A DNA stretch of 64,000 nucleotides from Prauserella salsuginis. Its GTDB lineage: Bacteria > Actinomycetota > Actinomycetes > Mycobacteriales > Pseudonocardiaceae. Positions 16,304 through 25,358 of this stretch are shown piece by piece (within the stretch, counting starts at the first letter, position 1; every line of letters begins with the position of its first letter). The position numbers and the translations under genes were made by a program. Under the pieces are notes generated by a model, which did not search any database, was not told where the DNA came from, and worked only from the letters and a program-made list of their open reading frames with translations. The DNA is taken from contig NZ_JANBBF010000012.1 in NCBI RefSeq assembly GCF_024648885.1, forward strand, positions 434,001-498,000, in the 5' to 3' direction.

Positions 16304-17373
16304 GCGCCGCCGCGGGTATCGCCGAGCTGAGGTGCGCGAGCACCCGGTTGCCGCTGCCGGGGACGTGGGACGGCGGAGTCAGCTTCCACGACGTCGTCGT
16401 GGCCCGGCTGCGCGACGCCGGCGGCGCCGAGGGCACGGGGTTCAGCTGGACCCCGCGCGTCGGGGCGAGTGCCGTGCGCGCGCTGCTCGAGGACGAGTGC
16501 GCGGACTTCCTGCGCGAGGCGGGAACCCATCCGATTTCGGTCTGGGAGGCGCTGTACGCCCGGCTCCACGAGGCCGGACCCGGTGGTATCGCGGCGATGG
16601 CGCAGGCGGCCGTCGACATCGGACTGTGGGACCTGCGTGCCCGGGTGGCGGGCACGAGCCTGGTGGACCTGCTCGGCAGGCGCCGGGAGATCGTGCCTGC
16701 CTACGCCAGTGGTGTGAACCTCGACTACAGCCTGGATGAGCTGCAGGCGCAGGTGAGCCGATGGGTCGAGGCCGGGCACACGGCGGTGAAGATCAAGGTC
16801 GGCTCCGCCGAGCTGGACCGTGACCTGGAGCGCGTCGCGGCGGTGCGCGAGCTGATCGGCCCGCACGCCAAGCTCATGGTCGACGCCAATCAGCGATGGG
16901 ACGTGCCGACGGCCTCGCGCGCCGTCAACGCGCTCGAACGGTTCGATCCGTACTGGATCGAGGAGCCGTTGCCCGCCGACGACCTCGCGGGACACGTGCG
17001 GCTGCGGTCGACGACGCGGGTGCCGTTCGCCGTCGGGGAGAACCTGCGGACCGTGCGGCAGTTCCGGGACATGCTGGCGGTCGGCGTGTGTGACATCGCG
17101 CAGCCCAACGTGGTCCGCGTCGGCGGGATCACGCCGTTCCTACGGATCGCCGAGCTCGCGGCCGCCTACGACGTGCCGGTGGCGCCGCACCTGTTGCCGG
17201 AGATGTCGGCGCAGCTGGCACTGTGCGTGCCCGTGGTGTCCATGGTGGAGGCGATCGACCGGGCGTCACTGCAGGAGCTCGGTGGGCTGGCCGAACCCTC
17301 GGGGGTGACCGTCGACGCCGCCGGAGCCCGCGCCGACACCGGCCCCGGCCACGGACTGGTGTTCGATGTGTGA
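16300..17373 (+). CDS. Enolase superfamily, mandelate racemase subgroup; probable galactarolactone cycloisomerase
   Basis: 357 residues. The catalytic positions fall on the same numbers as in mandelate racemase: Lys 164 and Lys 166 (KIK), metal ligands Asp 195 (VDANQRW), Glu 221 (WIEEPL) and Glu 247 (GEN), and His 297 (PHLLPEM). The Asp that normally pairs with the His (270) is Asn here (AQPNVVRVGG). Placement after a uronate dehydrogenase suggests a galactarolactone cycloisomerase making 5-dehydro-4-deoxyglucarate (3-deoxy-2-keto-hexarate). A galactarate or other acid-sugar dehydratase is the alternative. The GTG start overlaps the upstream stop. Confidence 0.82.
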   Translation: MSAAAGIAELRCASTRLPLPGTWDGGVSFHDVVVARLRDAGGAEGTGFSWTPRVGASAVRALLEDECADFLREAGTHPISVWEALYARLHEAGPGGIAAMAQAAVDIGLWDLRARVAGTSLVDLLGRRREIVPAYASGVNLDYSLDELQAQVSRWVEAGHTAVKIKVGSAELDRDLERVAAVRELIGPHAKLMVDANQRWDVPTASRAVNALERFDPYWIEEPLPADDLAGHVRLRSTTRVPFAVGENLRTVRQFRDMLAVGVCDIAQPNVVRVGGITPFLRIAELAAAYDVPVAPHLLPEMSAQLALCVPVVSMVEAIDRASLQELGGLAEPSGVTVDAAGARADTGPGHGLVFDV

Positions 17374-17387
17374 CGCACGCGCCGAAC

Positions 17388-17415
17388 GGCCGGTCTCCCC
17401 GTGGGGAGACCGGCC
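17388..17415. terminator. Bidirectional terminator between convergent operons
   Basis: GGCCGGTCTCCCC (17388-17400) pairs perfectly with GGGGAGACCGGCC (17403-17415), a 13-bp stem with minimal loop, between the enolase-family gene and the convergent gntP-like gene. Confidence 0.82.
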
Positions 17416-17446
17416 GGGCCGTCCGGTGCCGGTGGTCGGGTGCCGG

Positions 17447-18910
17447 TCAGGTCAGTGCGAGCACTCCGCTGAGGGCCAGGGCGATTGCGAACGCGATGCC
17501 GCCCATGAACGTTTCCATCAGCGTCCAGCTCTTGAGCGTCGTCCGGATGTCGATGTCCATGTAGCGGTTGAACAGCCAGAACCCGGAGTCGTTGACGTGC
17601 GAGAGCACGGTGCCGCCTGCGGCGATCGCGATGACGACGAGCGCGATCTCCGGCTGCGACATGCCGGACTCCTGGATGAGCGGGGCGACGATGGGCGCGG
17701 TCGTCACGATCGCGACCGTCTTCGAACCGAGTGCGACACGCAGCGCGGTCGCGATGAGGAAGGCGAGCACGACCGCGGGCAGTGCCGTGCCGGACAACGC
17801 ACCGGCGAGCGCCTGGCCCGCCCCCGTCGCTTCGAGTACCGCGCCGAAGATTCCGCCCGCACCGGTGACGAGCAGGACCAGTGCCACCGGGCCGAGCGAG
17901 GCCGACGCGGCCTTCTCGATACGTTCCATGCTGAAGCCGCCGCGCAGGCCGAGCAACCAGAACGACAGGAGTGCGGCGACCGTGAGGGCGACGACCGGAG
18001 CGCCGACGAACTCGAGGGTGCTGCGGACCGCGCCCTCCGGGAACACGACGCCCGCGAACGTGTTGAGCATGATGAGCAGTACCGGCAGCAGGATGACGGT
18101 GACCGTCACCTTCAGCGACGGCGGAGCCTGTACGGCCGTACCTCCTCCGGAGGCGCCCGCGCCGCTGTCGCCGTCGTATGCCGCCTGGCCGGACTTCTCC
18201 TGAGCCTCACCGACCAGCTGCGCCGGAACCGGAACGTTCAGCCGGTCGCCGATCCGGGTGCCGAACAGGTAGGCACCGAAGAACCAAGCGGGCAGGCCGC
18301 AGATCAGGCCCATGATCGCGATCCAGCCGAGGTTGCCGCCCAGCAGGCCGGCCGCCGCAACGGGGCCCGGGTGGGGTGGAAGGACCGCGTGCATGATGGC
18401 CAGTCCGCCGACCGCGGGCAGGGCGATGCTGATGACCGAACGGCCGGAACGCTGGGCGACGGCGTAGATCAGCGGCAACATGATGATGAACCCGACGTCG
18501 AAGAACACCGGGATGCCGAAGATCAGCGCGGTCAGCCCGACCGCCAGGGGTGCCTTGCGTTCGCCGAACGCGGCCAGCAGCCGGCTCGACAGGACGCCGG
18601 CCGCGCCGGACTCCTGCATGACGCGGCCGAGCATCGCGCCGAGTGCCACGATGACGGCGATCTCGCCGAGCGTGTCGCCCATGCCCTCCTCGAGGACAGC
18701 GGGGATCGCGGACGGTTCGAGGCCTGCGGCGATGCCGACGACGATGCTCACTACGAGCAGTGCCACGAATGCGTGCAGCTTGGCCTTGATGACGAGCAAC
18801 AACAGCAGCGCGATGCCGCCGGCGACGAGCAGCAGGAGCGCCCACGACGGCAGGGTCCATGCCGTGTCCGGTTGTTCGGCAGCCAGGGTAAGAGTGTTCA
18901 CAGGCTTCAT
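17447..18910 (-). CDS. GntP family gluconate/aldarate:H+ symporter
   Basis: 487 residues with about twelve to fourteen membrane spans. GntP features: VIKAKLHAFVALLVVSIVVGI near the N-terminus, GIPVFFDVGFIIMLPLIYAVA, AVLPPHPGPVAAAGLLG, ATALRVALGSKTVAIVTTAP and LSHVNDSGFWLFNRYM. It imports gluconate-like acids by proton symport. Here it follows glucarate dehydratase, so glucarate or galactarate is a likely substrate. The ATG has a strong CAGGAGG site. A 78-base gap with a hairpin (18924-18946) separates it from gudD and may lower its expression. Confidence 0.9.
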   Translation of the reverse strand: MKPVNTLTLAAEQPDTAWTLPSWALLLLVAGGIALLLLLVIKAKLHAFVALLVVSIVVGIAAGLEPSAIPAVLEEGMGDTLGEIAVIVALGAMLGRVMQESGAAGVLSSRLLAAFGERKAPLAVGLTALIFGIPVFFDVGFIIMLPLIYAVAQRSGRSVISIALPAVGGLAIMHAVLPPHPGPVAAAGLLGGNLGWIAIMGLICGLPAWFFGAYLFGTRIGDRLNVPVPAQLVGEAQEKSGQAAYDGDSGAGASGGGTAVQAPPSLKVTVTVILLPVLLIMLNTFAGVVFPEGAVRSTLEFVGAPVVALTVAALLSFWLLGLRGGFSMERIEKAASASLGPVALVLLVTGAGGIFGAVLEATGAGQALAGALSGTALPAVVLAFLIATALRVALGSKTVAIVTTAPIVAPLIQESGMSQPEIALVVIAIAAGGTVLSHVNDSGFWLFNRYMDIDIRTTLKSWTLMETFMGGIAFAIALALSGVLALT

Positions 18911-18923
18911 TGCCTCCTGAGGA

Positions 18924-18946
18924 CGGCACGCGACACGCGCGTGCCG
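18924..18946 (-). terminator. Intercistronic hairpin between gudD and gntP-like gene
   Basis: CGGCACGCG (18924-18932) pairs with CGCGTGCCG (18938-18946) with a 5-base loop. It could be an attenuator or mRNA-stability element within the operon. Confidence 0.45.
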
Positions 18947-18988
18947 GGATATGGGGACGAATTACGGGGAGCTGGCAGCGGCGTCGGG

Positions 18989-20335
18989 TCAGCCGCGGTC
19001 GAGGGCGGGGCGTTTCGGGTCGAACGTCCAGCCGGGGACGAGGTAACGCATCGCGGTGGCGTCGTCGCGCGCTCCGAGTCCTTCGCGCAGATACAGCTCG
19101 TGCGCACCCTCGACTCGGTCGAGGTCGAGTTCGACGCCGAGCCCGGGGGCGTCCGGAACCGGCAGCAGGCCGTCGGCGATCCGCAGCGGCTCGCGGGTGA
19201 GCCGTTGCCCGTCCTGCCAGATCCAGTGGGTGTCGATCGCGGTGATCTCGCCCGGCGCGGCCGCGGCGACGTGCGTGAACATGGCGAGCGAGACGTCGAA
19301 GTGGTTGTTGGAGTGCGAGCCCCAGGTCAGGCCCCAGTCGGCGCAGAACTGGGCGACTCGAACCGATCCGCTCATCGTCCAGAAGTGCGGATCGGCGAGC
19401 GGGATGTCGACGGAGCCGGCGCGCACGGCGTGGCCGAGCTCGCGCCAGTCGGTGGCGACCATGTTCGTCGCGGTCGGCAGACCCGTCGTGCGGCGGAACT
19501 CGGCCATGGTCTCGCGACCGGAGTAGCCGGCCTCCCCGCCGCACGGGTCCTCGGCGTAGGCGAGGACGTCGCGCAGGTGGTGCCCGAGCTCGATCGCCTC
19601 GGCGACCGGCCAGGCGCCGTTGGGGTCGAGCGTCACGCGGGCGTCGGGGAACCGCTCGGCCAGTGCCCGAACAGTCTCGGCCTCCTCGCGGCCGGGCAGG
19701 ACGCCGCCCTTGAGCTTGAAGTCGCGGAAACCGTAGCGATCGCGGGCCGCCTCTGCCAGGCGCACGACGGCGTCCGGGGTCAGTGCCTCCTCGTGGCGGA
19801 GCCGGGCCCAGTCGTCGGCGTCCGCCGGTTCGTCGGACGGCGACCGGTAGGGGAGATCGGTCCTCCCGCGGTCACCGACGAAGAACAGGTAGCCCAGGAC
19901 GGGGACCTGCGACCGCTGCCTGCCGTCCCCGAGCAGCTCGGCCACGGGCACGTCGAGCTGTCGGCCCAGTAGGTCCAGCATGGCCGATTCGACGGCGGTC
20001 ACGGCGTGCACCGTGACGCGCAGATCGAAGGTCTGGTTGCCGCGTCCCGCTGCGTCGCGGTCGCCGAAGCGCTGCTGCATGTCGCGCAGCACCGAGCGGA
20101 ACCGGGCGACGGATGATCCGACGACGAGGTCGGCCGATTCCTCGAGCGTGGTGCGGATCGGTTCGCCGCCGGGTACCTCGCCGACGCCGGTGTGACCGTC
20201 CGAATCTGTGAGAATCACCAGGTTGCGGGTGAAGAACGGGGCGTGCGCTCCGCTCAGATTGAGCAGCATGCTGTCGTGGCCGGCGACGGGGACCACGCGC
20301 ATCCCGGTCACCACCGTGCGTTGCACCGATGTCAT
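18989..20335 (-). CDS. gudD: Glucarate dehydratase
   Basis: 448 residues, enolase superfamily, GlucD type, normal family length. It dehydrates D-glucarate (and L-idarate) to 5-dehydro-4-deoxy-D-glucarate. Visible signatures: [15 protein letters not shown] in the capping domain, the FKLKGG Lys pair, metal-site Asp of LDPNGAWP, Glu of AEDPCGGE, Asn of ATNMVATDW, Asp of LADPHFW, and His in [14 protein letters not shown]. The ATG at 20335 has GAAGAGGAC ahead of it; a longer frame to 20404 runs through the intercistronic hairpin. The product feeds the kdgD-like enzyme in the same gene set. Confidence 0.94.
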   Translation of the reverse strand: MTSVQRTVVTGMRVVPVAGHDSMLLNLSGAHAPFFTRNLVILTDSDGHTGVGEVPGGEPIRTTLEESADLVVGSSVARFRSVLRDMQQRFGDRDAAGRGNQTFDLRVTVHAVTAVESAMLDLLGRQLDVPVAELLGDGRQRSQVPVLGYLFFVGDRGRTDLPYRSPSDEPADADDWARLRHEEALTPDAVVRLAEAARDRYGFRDFKLKGGVLPGREEAETVRALAERFPDARVTLDPNGAWPVAEAIELGHHLRDVLAYAEDPCGGEAGYSGRETMAEFRRTTGLPTATNMVATDWRELGHAVRAGSVDIPLADPHFWTMSGSVRVAQFCADWGLTWGSHSNNHFDVSLAMFTHVAAAAPGEITAIDTHWIWQDGQRLTREPLRIADGLLPVPDAPGLGVELDLDRVEGAHELYLREGLGARDDATAMRYLVPGWTFDPKRPALDRG

Positions 20336-20368
20336 CACTGTCCTCTTCGACTGTTTCCGTGGTGGCCG

Positions 20369-20410
20369 GTCCGGGTGCCGGCTCCGAACTCTCGGAACCG
20401 GCACCCGGAC
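20369..20410 (-). terminator. Strong intercistronic hairpin between the dehydrogenase and gudD
   Basis: Stem GTCCGGGTGCCGG (20369-20381)/CCGGCACCCGGAC (20398-20410), 13 bp, continues inward through a mismatch into TCCGA (20383-20387)/TCGGA (20392-20396). It is strong enough to terminate or attenuate, so gudD and gntP may be expressed at lower level or separately. Confidence 0.65.
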
Positions 20411-20418
20411 GGGGATCG

Positions 20419-21999
20419 CTAGTGCTTGCCAGGAGCGCCGTCGACGCGGCGCAGCACGCCGTCGGGATTGCCGTCGGCGATCGGGCTCGGTAGCAGTTCG
20501 GGCGGCACGTCCTGGTACGACACGGGGCGCAGGAACCGCTCCACGGCCCGCGTGCCGACCGAGGTCGTCCTCGAATCCGATGTGGACGGATACGGCCCGC
20601 CGTGCACCATGGCGTGGCCGACCTCGACGCCGGTGGGCCAGCCGTTGAACAGCACCCTGCCCGCCATGAGCTCGAGCGTCGGCAGCAGGGCGGCGGCGTC
20701 CGGCTCGTCACCGGTCCCCGTGTGCACCGTTGCGGTGAGCTGCCCTTCGAGGGCCTCGGCGACCGCACGGACCTGGGCAGCGTCCCGGCACCGCACGACG
20801 ATGCCGCAGGCCCCGAACACCTCCTGCTGCAACCCCTCGTCGGCTGCGAACCGTTCGGCGTCGGTCGCGAGCAGAGCCGGGCGGCAGGTGATCGGCCGGT
20901 CGGACTCGGAGCCCTGGGCGAGTACCTCGACGCCGTCGTGGCCGGACAGCGTGGTGACGCCCTTGGCGTAGGCATCGGCGATCCCGGGGGTGAGCATCGT
21001 CGCCGGGGCCGTAGCGGTGATCGCGGTCGTGGCAGCGTCGACGAACCGCTGCAGGTCCGGCCCGTCGACGCCGATGACGATGCCGGGGTTGGTGCAGAAC
21101 TGGCCCGCGCCGAGGGTGAGGGAACCGACGAACGCGGCGGCGATCTCCTCTGCCCGGTCGGCCAGCGCGCCCGGCAGCAGGAACACCGGGTTCGTGCTGC
21201 TCATCTCGGCGTAGACGGGAATCGGTCGGGGCCGTGCCTGCGCGGCGGCGACGAGCGCGAGGCCGCCCTGGCGGGAGCCGGTGAATCCCACGGCGCGGAT
21301 ACGCGGATCGGTGACGAGTGCCGTGCCGAGGTCGGGGCCGTGGCCGAACAGCAACGAGAACGTGCCCGCGGGCATGCCGGTCTCGGTGACCGCCGCGGCG
21401 ATCGCGCGCCCGACGAGTTCGGAGGTCCCGGGGTGGGCGTCGTGCCCCTTGACGACCACGGGACATCCCGCCGCGAGTGCCGACGCGGTGTCGCCGCCCG
21501 CGACCGAGAAGGCAAGCGGGAAGTTGCTGGCACCGAACACGGCGACGGGTCCGAGCGGCACGTCCCGTTGGCGGATGTCGGCGCGGGGCGGCGTGCGGTC
21601 CGGCTGCGCGGGGTCGATGCGCGGGATCTCGAGGTTGCCCTCGCGCAGCAGGGTGGCGAACATGCGCAGCTGTCCCGTGGTGCGGCCGCGCTCGCCGGTC
21701 AGCCGGGCCACGGGCAGACCGGACTCGGCGTGTGCACGTTCGACCAGCGCGTCGCCGATCGCCTCGATGTTGTCGGCGATCCGTTCGAGCAACTCCGCAC
21801 GCTTGCTCAGCGGCTGCGCGCGGTAGTCGCCGAACGCGTCCCATGCGGCGGCGCATGCGCGGTCGACGTCGTCGTGGGTGCCGTACGTGAAGGCGGGCTC
21901 CATTTCCGCTGCCGTGGCCGGATCGACGGCGCGGATCGTGGTGCCGCTGCCGGTGACCGGCTCACCCGCGATGATCATCTGACCGGTCGGTGTGCTCAT
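20419..21999 (-). CDS. Aldehyde dehydrogenase, probable 2-oxoglutarate semialdehyde dehydrogenase
   Basis: 526 residues, ALDH superfamily. Key sites: [11 protein letters not shown] (N of the active-site loop), the cofactor-region [23 protein letters not shown], catalytic Glu in [13 protein letters not shown] and nucleophile Cys in [10 protein letters not shown]. The sequence style matches the type III KGSADH clade that oxidises 2,5-dioxopentanoate to 2-oxoglutarate with NAD(P)+. Its ATG overlaps the stop of the upstream dehydratase gene (ATGA), whose product is exactly this semialdehyde, which supports the role. Confidence 0.9.
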   Translation of the reverse strand: MSTPTGQMIIAGEPVTGSGTTIRAVDPATAAEMEPAFTYGTHDDVDRACAAAWDAFGDYRAQPLSKRAELLERIADNIEAIGDALVERAHAESGLPVARLTGERGRTTGQLRMFATLLREGNLEIPRIDPAQPDRTPPRADIRQRDVPLGPVAVFGASNFPLAFSVAGGDTASALAAGCPVVVKGHDAHPGTSELVGRAIAAAVTETGMPAGTFSLLFGHGPDLGTALVTDPRIRAVGFTGSRQGGLALVAAAQARPRPIPVYAEMSSTNPVFLLPGALADRAEEIAAAFVGSLTLGAGQFCTNPGIVIGVDGPDLQRFVDAATTAITATAPATMLTPGIADAYAKGVTTLSGHDGVEVLAQGSESDRPITCRPALLATDAERFAADEGLQQEVFGACGIVVRCRDAAQVRAVAEALEGQLTATVHTGTGDEPDAAALLPTLELMAGRVLFNGWPTGVEVGHAMVHGGPYPSTSDSRTTSVGTRAVERFLRPVSYQDVPPELLPSPIADGNPDGVLRRVDGAPGKH

Positions 22000-22922
22000 G
22001 TGTTCTCCTTGGGAACGCGGGAGATCAGCTCGTCGAGCTGCTTGAGTTCGTCGTCGTCGAGATCGGTCAGCGGGGCACGAACCGGCCCCGCGGGACGCCC
22101 GATGGCCTTCATGCCCGCCTTCACGATGCTCACCGCGTAGCCGGCCTTGCGGTTGCGGATGTCGCAGTAGGGCAGGACGAACTCCGCGAGGTAGTGGTCG
22201 ACCGTGGCGCGGTCGTGGGCGAGTACGGCGTGGTAGAAGCGCTGCGCGAACTCGGGCACGAAGTTGTACATGGCCGACGAATAGGTCGTCACGCCCATCT
22301 CGAGGTAGGGCAGGGCGAACGTCTCCGCGGTCGGCAGGCCGCCGACGTAGGTCAGCCGGTCGCCGAGGCGCGTGTGGATACGGGTCATGCGCTCGATGTC
22401 GCCGACGCCGTCCTTGAAGCCGACGAGGTTGGGGCACGCGTCTGCGAGCCGCGCGACGGTCTCGTCGGTGTAGATCGCGTTGGCCCTGCTGTAGATGATC
22501 ACGCCGAGCGACGTGGCCGCGCAGACGGCCTTGACGTGTTCGACGAGCCCGTCCTGCGACGCCTCGGTCAGGTACGGCGGCAAAAGCAGCAGCCCGTCGG
22601 CGCCCGCCCGCTCGGCGGAGCGCGCCAGTTCGACGGCCGTGGCGGTGCCGTATCCGGCGGGGGCGATCACCGGCACGCCGTCGGGCGCCTCGGCGACGGC
22701 CGCGGTCACGACCGTCGACACCTCGTCGGGCGTCAGCGAGAAGAACTCGCCGGTGCCGCCCGCGGCGAAGAGCCCGGCCGCGCCGAAGCCGCTCAGCCAG
22801 GCGATGTTCTCGCGGTAGGCGGGCTCGTCGAAGCTCAGGTCGTCCCGGAAATGCGTCACCGGGAAGGACAGGAGCCCGTCCGACAGCTGCCGGGCTGTTT
22901 CGTGGGGCGTGAACTGGGACAT
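21996..22922 (-). CDS. 5-dehydro-4-deoxyglucarate dehydratase
   Basis: 308 residues, DHDPS/NAL aldolase superfamily, KdgD type. It converts 5-dehydro-4-deoxy-D-glucarate to 2,5-dioxopentanoate, CO2 and water through a Schiff base. Features: [28 protein letters not shown] (carboxylate-binding turn), [11 protein letters not shown] with the catalytic-site Tyr, and [13 protein letters not shown] with the Schiff-base Lys. GGAGGAAGTACGC precedes the ATG at 22922. First gene of the kdgD-like/ALDH/gudD/gntP set, divergent from a LysR gene that likely activates it. Confidence 0.93.
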   Translation of the reverse strand: MSQFTPHETARQLSDGLLSFPVTHFRDDLSFDEPAYRENIAWLSGFGAAGLFAAGGTGEFFSLTPDEVSTVVTAAVAEAPDGVPVIAPAGYGTATAVELARSAERAGADGLLLLPPYLTEASQDGLVEHVKAVCAATSLGVIIYSRANAIYTDETVARLADACPNLVGFKDGVGDIERMTRIHTRLGDRLTYVGGLPTAETFALPYLEMGVTTYSSAMYNFVPEFAQRFYHAVLAHDRATVDHYLAEFVLPYCDIRNRKAGYAVSIVKAGMKAIGRPAGPVRAPLTDLDDDELKQLDELISRVPKENT

Positions 22923-23028
22923 TGCGTACTTCCTCCAGGGTGGTCTGGCCCGTGAAGGCGACGCTAGGCTCGACGAGTAATGCACGTCCAACTCTGTTTT
23001 CGCATCCTCTGATTCAGGAATTGCATCG
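22923..23028. promoter_or_regulatory. Divergent promoter region, aldarate operon and lysR
   Basis: 106 bases between the kdgD-like gene (minus) and lysR (plus). It becomes relatively AT-rich from about 22990 (CTCTGTTTTCGCATCCTCTGA). LysR regulators bind T-N11-A elements in such gaps; several candidates exist but none stands out enough to mark. Confidence 0.5.
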
Positions 23029-23967
23029 ATGTTCACGATCCACCAGCTGACGGGCTTCGTCGCCGTCGCCGAGGAAGGGCACTTCGGCCGTGCCGCCGAG
23101 CGGCTGAACATGACACAGCCCCCACTGAGCAGGCAGATCCAGCTGCTGGAGAAGGAACTCGGGGTGAACCTGATCGACCGCGGCGGCAGGACGGTCCGCC
23201 TCACCCCTGCCGGCCGCGCGTTCCTGCGAGACGCTCGCAGGCTGCTGCACGACGCTGCGAACGCGGCGCAGTCGGCCAGGCGGATGACGGCGGGACGTGC
23301 CGGTCTGCTCAACCTCGGATTCACGGCGACGTCCGGATACGGCGTCCTCGGCACCGTGCTGCGCACCGTGGCCGAGCGGCTCCCGCACGTCGAGGTCGTG
23401 CTGCAGGAACTGGTCACCCGGGATCAGCTGGACCGGATCTCGACCGGCACGCTGGACGCGGGCCTGGTGCGGCCGCCGACGCCGCCCGGTGTGGAGTCCC
23501 GCCTCGTGGGCACGGGGGCGCTGGTGGCCGCGCTGCCAGCCGGGCACCGGCTGGCCGGCGAGCAGCTGCTGCCGCTGGAGGCGTTCCACGGGGCGGACGT
23601 CGTCGGGTACTCGCCGCTCGAGGCGCGCTACTTCTACGACCTCGTCGTGGGCATCTTCGGCGAAGCGGGGGTGCGGCCGACGTACGTGCAGTACGTCTCG
23701 CAGGTGCACACCGTGCTGGCGCTGGTCGAGGCGGGGCTCGGGATCGCGCTGGTGCCGGCGACGGCGGCACGGCTGCGGTTCGCCGGGCTCGCCTTCCGGC
23801 CCGTGGAACTGCCGGTTCCGGACCCGGTCGAGCTGCGGGTGGCGTGGCGCGCCGAGAACGACAACCCCGCGCTCGCAGCCTTCCTGGAGCTGTTCACCGC
23901 CGCCGACGACCGCGGTGACCCGGTCCTCGACCTCGGCGACGGCGCCGTGGGCGGAACGTCCGAATAA
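23029..23967 (+). CDS. LysR family regulator, likely activator of the aldarate operon
   Basis: 312 residues. The N-terminal winged HTH is textbook Lys[22 protein letters not shown] (about 17-37), then [23 protein letters not shown]. The effector domain spans about 90-295. It is transcribed divergently from the kdgD-like/ALDH/gudD/gntP set, which is the classic arrangement for a LysR activator and its target. The inducer is likely an aldarate or the pathway intermediate (inference). A convergent MFS gene follows after a strong terminator. Confidence 0.9.
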   Translation: MFTIHQLTGFVAVAEEGHFGRAAERLNMTQPPLSRQIQLLEKELGVNLIDRGGRTVRLTPAGRAFLRDARRLLHDAANAAQSARRMTAGRAGLLNLGFTATSGYGVLGTVLRTVAERLPHVEVVLQELVTRDQLDRISTGTLDAGLVRPPTPPGVESRLVGTGALVAALPAGHRLAGEQLLPLEAFHGADVVGYSPLEARYFYDLVVGIFGEAGVRPTYVQYVSQVHTVLALVEAGLGIALVPATAARLRFAGLAFRPVELPVPDPVELRVAWRAENDNPALAAFLELFTAADDRGDPVLDLGDGAVGGTSE

Positions 23968-23976
23968 GACCGCCAC

Positions 23977-24010
23977 ACCCACGGGCCCGACGTACCCACG
24001 GGCCCGACGT
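23977..24010. repeat. Exact 17-bp tandem duplication
   Basis: ACCCACGGGCCCGACGT occurs twice back to back (23977-23993 and 23994-24010) just after the lysR stop. It looks like a recent slippage duplication in intergenic DNA. Confidence 0.85.
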
Positions 24011-24014
24011 ACCG

Positions 24015-24052
24015 GTGCCCGGCCGGGGACGTGCGGTCCGCCGGCCGGGCAC
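24015..24052. terminator. Bidirectional terminator between lysR and MFS gene
   Basis: GTGCCCGGCCGG (24015-24026) pairs perfectly with CCGGCCGGGCAC (24041-24052), loop 14 bases, between convergent genes. Confidence 0.8.
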
Positions 24053-24068
24053 GGTGGGAGCAGCAGTG

Positions 24069-25358
24069 TCAGCGGACCCCGCGGGTACGGAAGGCGGCCG
24101 CCAGTGCGGCCAGGCTCACGAACGACACAGCGAGCAGGTAGTACCCGGGCGAGATCTGCGAGCCGGTACCGGCGACCAGCGCCGCCGCGATCGTCGGTGT
24201 GAACCCGCCGAAAACGCCCACTGCCGTGTTGTAGCTGAACGACAGCCCCGTGGCGCGGGCCCGCGCGGGGAAGACGTCGGACATCACCGACGGCAGCGCG
24301 CCGAAGTAGCAGGCCTTGAGTATGCCGAGAATGGTCATGACCGCGGCCAGGGTGAGGAACGACGGAACGTGGGTCACCCAGACGAACAGCGGCACGACAC
24401 CTCCGCCGATGAGCAGTGCCGCGGGCACCATGATCGGCAGGCGGCCGAACCGGTCGGCCAGCATCCCGACGAACGGGGTGAGGAAGGTCAGGATCACCCC
24501 TGTGATGAGCAGTGCGGTGAACGACAGGGAATCGTCCAGTCCCAGTTGCTCGATGCCGAACGTCGGCAGGTACTGCAGGATGAAGTTCAGCGCCGTCGAC
24601 ACCACGAGCGCACCGCCTGCCATGAGCAGGCCACCCCAGTGGTCGCGGAACACCGCCAGCATGGGCGAGCGCCGCCCGGTGGCGGGCGCGCCGCTGTCGT
24701 CGGCGACTGCCGGGGACTCGTCGACGTGGCGGCGGATGTAGTACCCGACCGGGCCGATCAGCAGCCCGAACACGAACGGCACCCGCCAGCCCCAGCTCGT
24801 CATGGCCTCGTCCGACAGCAGCGCCGTGAGACCGGTGGCGAAGCCGGCGGCCATCAGCGTCGCCAATCCCTGGCTGGCGAACTGGAAGCTGCCGAAGAAC
24901 CCTTTGCGGCGTTCGTTCTGCTCGACCAGGAACGAGGTCGCGGCACCGAACTCACCGCCCGCGGCGAAACCCTGGATCAGCCGGGCAACCACGACCAGCA
25001 GCGGCGCGGCGAGCCCGAGCGTGTCGTAGCCGGGCATGACGGCCATCAGGAACGTGCCTGCGACCATCAGCCAGATCGTCAGCACCAGGGCCTTCTTCCG
25101 GCCGTGCCGATCCGCGTAGGCGCCGAGGACGAGGCCGCCCAACGGGCGGATCAGGTAGGTCACGCCGAACACGGCGTAGGCCTGCACCAGCTGGGCCCCG
25201 GGTGCGCCTTCGGGGAAGAACGTGCTGCCGATGTAGGTCGCCATCAGGGCGTAGATGGCCAGGTCGAACCATTCGAGAGCGTTGCCGATGGTGGCGGCGG
25301 CGATCGCGCGCCGGGCCGACACCGGGGTGCGCGCGGGCGCCGTGGCCGAGGCCGTCAT
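24069..25358 (-). CDS. MFS transporter, metabolite:H+ symporter type
   Basis: 429 residues, twelve membrane spans, MHS (ShiA/ProP-like) subfamily. Signatures: IGNALEWFDLAIYALMATYIG in span 1, the loop 2-3 motif GAYADRHGRKKAL, GFAAGGEFGAATSFLVEQ and the mirrored loop MLADRFGRLP. Family members import organic acids, betaines or shikimate with protons. The ATG at 25358 overlaps the stop of the upstream M20 peptidase gene (ATGA), suggesting the pair works together on one substrate, perhaps a peptide-like or N-acyl compound whose uptake and hydrolysis are coupled (inference). Confidence 0.9.
   Translation of the reverse strand: MTASATAPARTPVSARRAIAAATIGNALEWFDLAIYALMATYIGSTFFPEGAPGAQLVQAYAVFGVTYLIRPLGGLVLGAYADRHGRKKALVLTIWLMVAGTFLMAVMPGYDTLGLAAPLLVVVARLIQGFAAGGEFGAATSFLVEQNERRKGFFGSFQFASQGLATLMAAGFATGLTALLSDEAMTSWGWRVPFVFGLLIGPVGYYIRRHVDESPAVADDSGAPATGRRSPMLAVFRDHWGGLLMAGGALVVSTALNFILQYLPTFGIEQLGLDDSLSFTALLITGVILTFLTPFVGMLADRFGRLPIMVPAALLIGGGVVPLFVWVTHVPSFLTLAAVMTILGILKACYFGALPSVMSDVFPARARATGLSFSYNTAVGVFGGFTPTIAAALVAGTGSQISPGYYLLAVSFVSLAALAAAFRTRGVR

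Noticed and set aside
17366-19972. 868-codon plus-strand frame
   Set aside because: Antisense to gntP-like and gudD genes, which carry unmistakable family motifs; the translation is low-complexity Arg/Gln/Asp/His.
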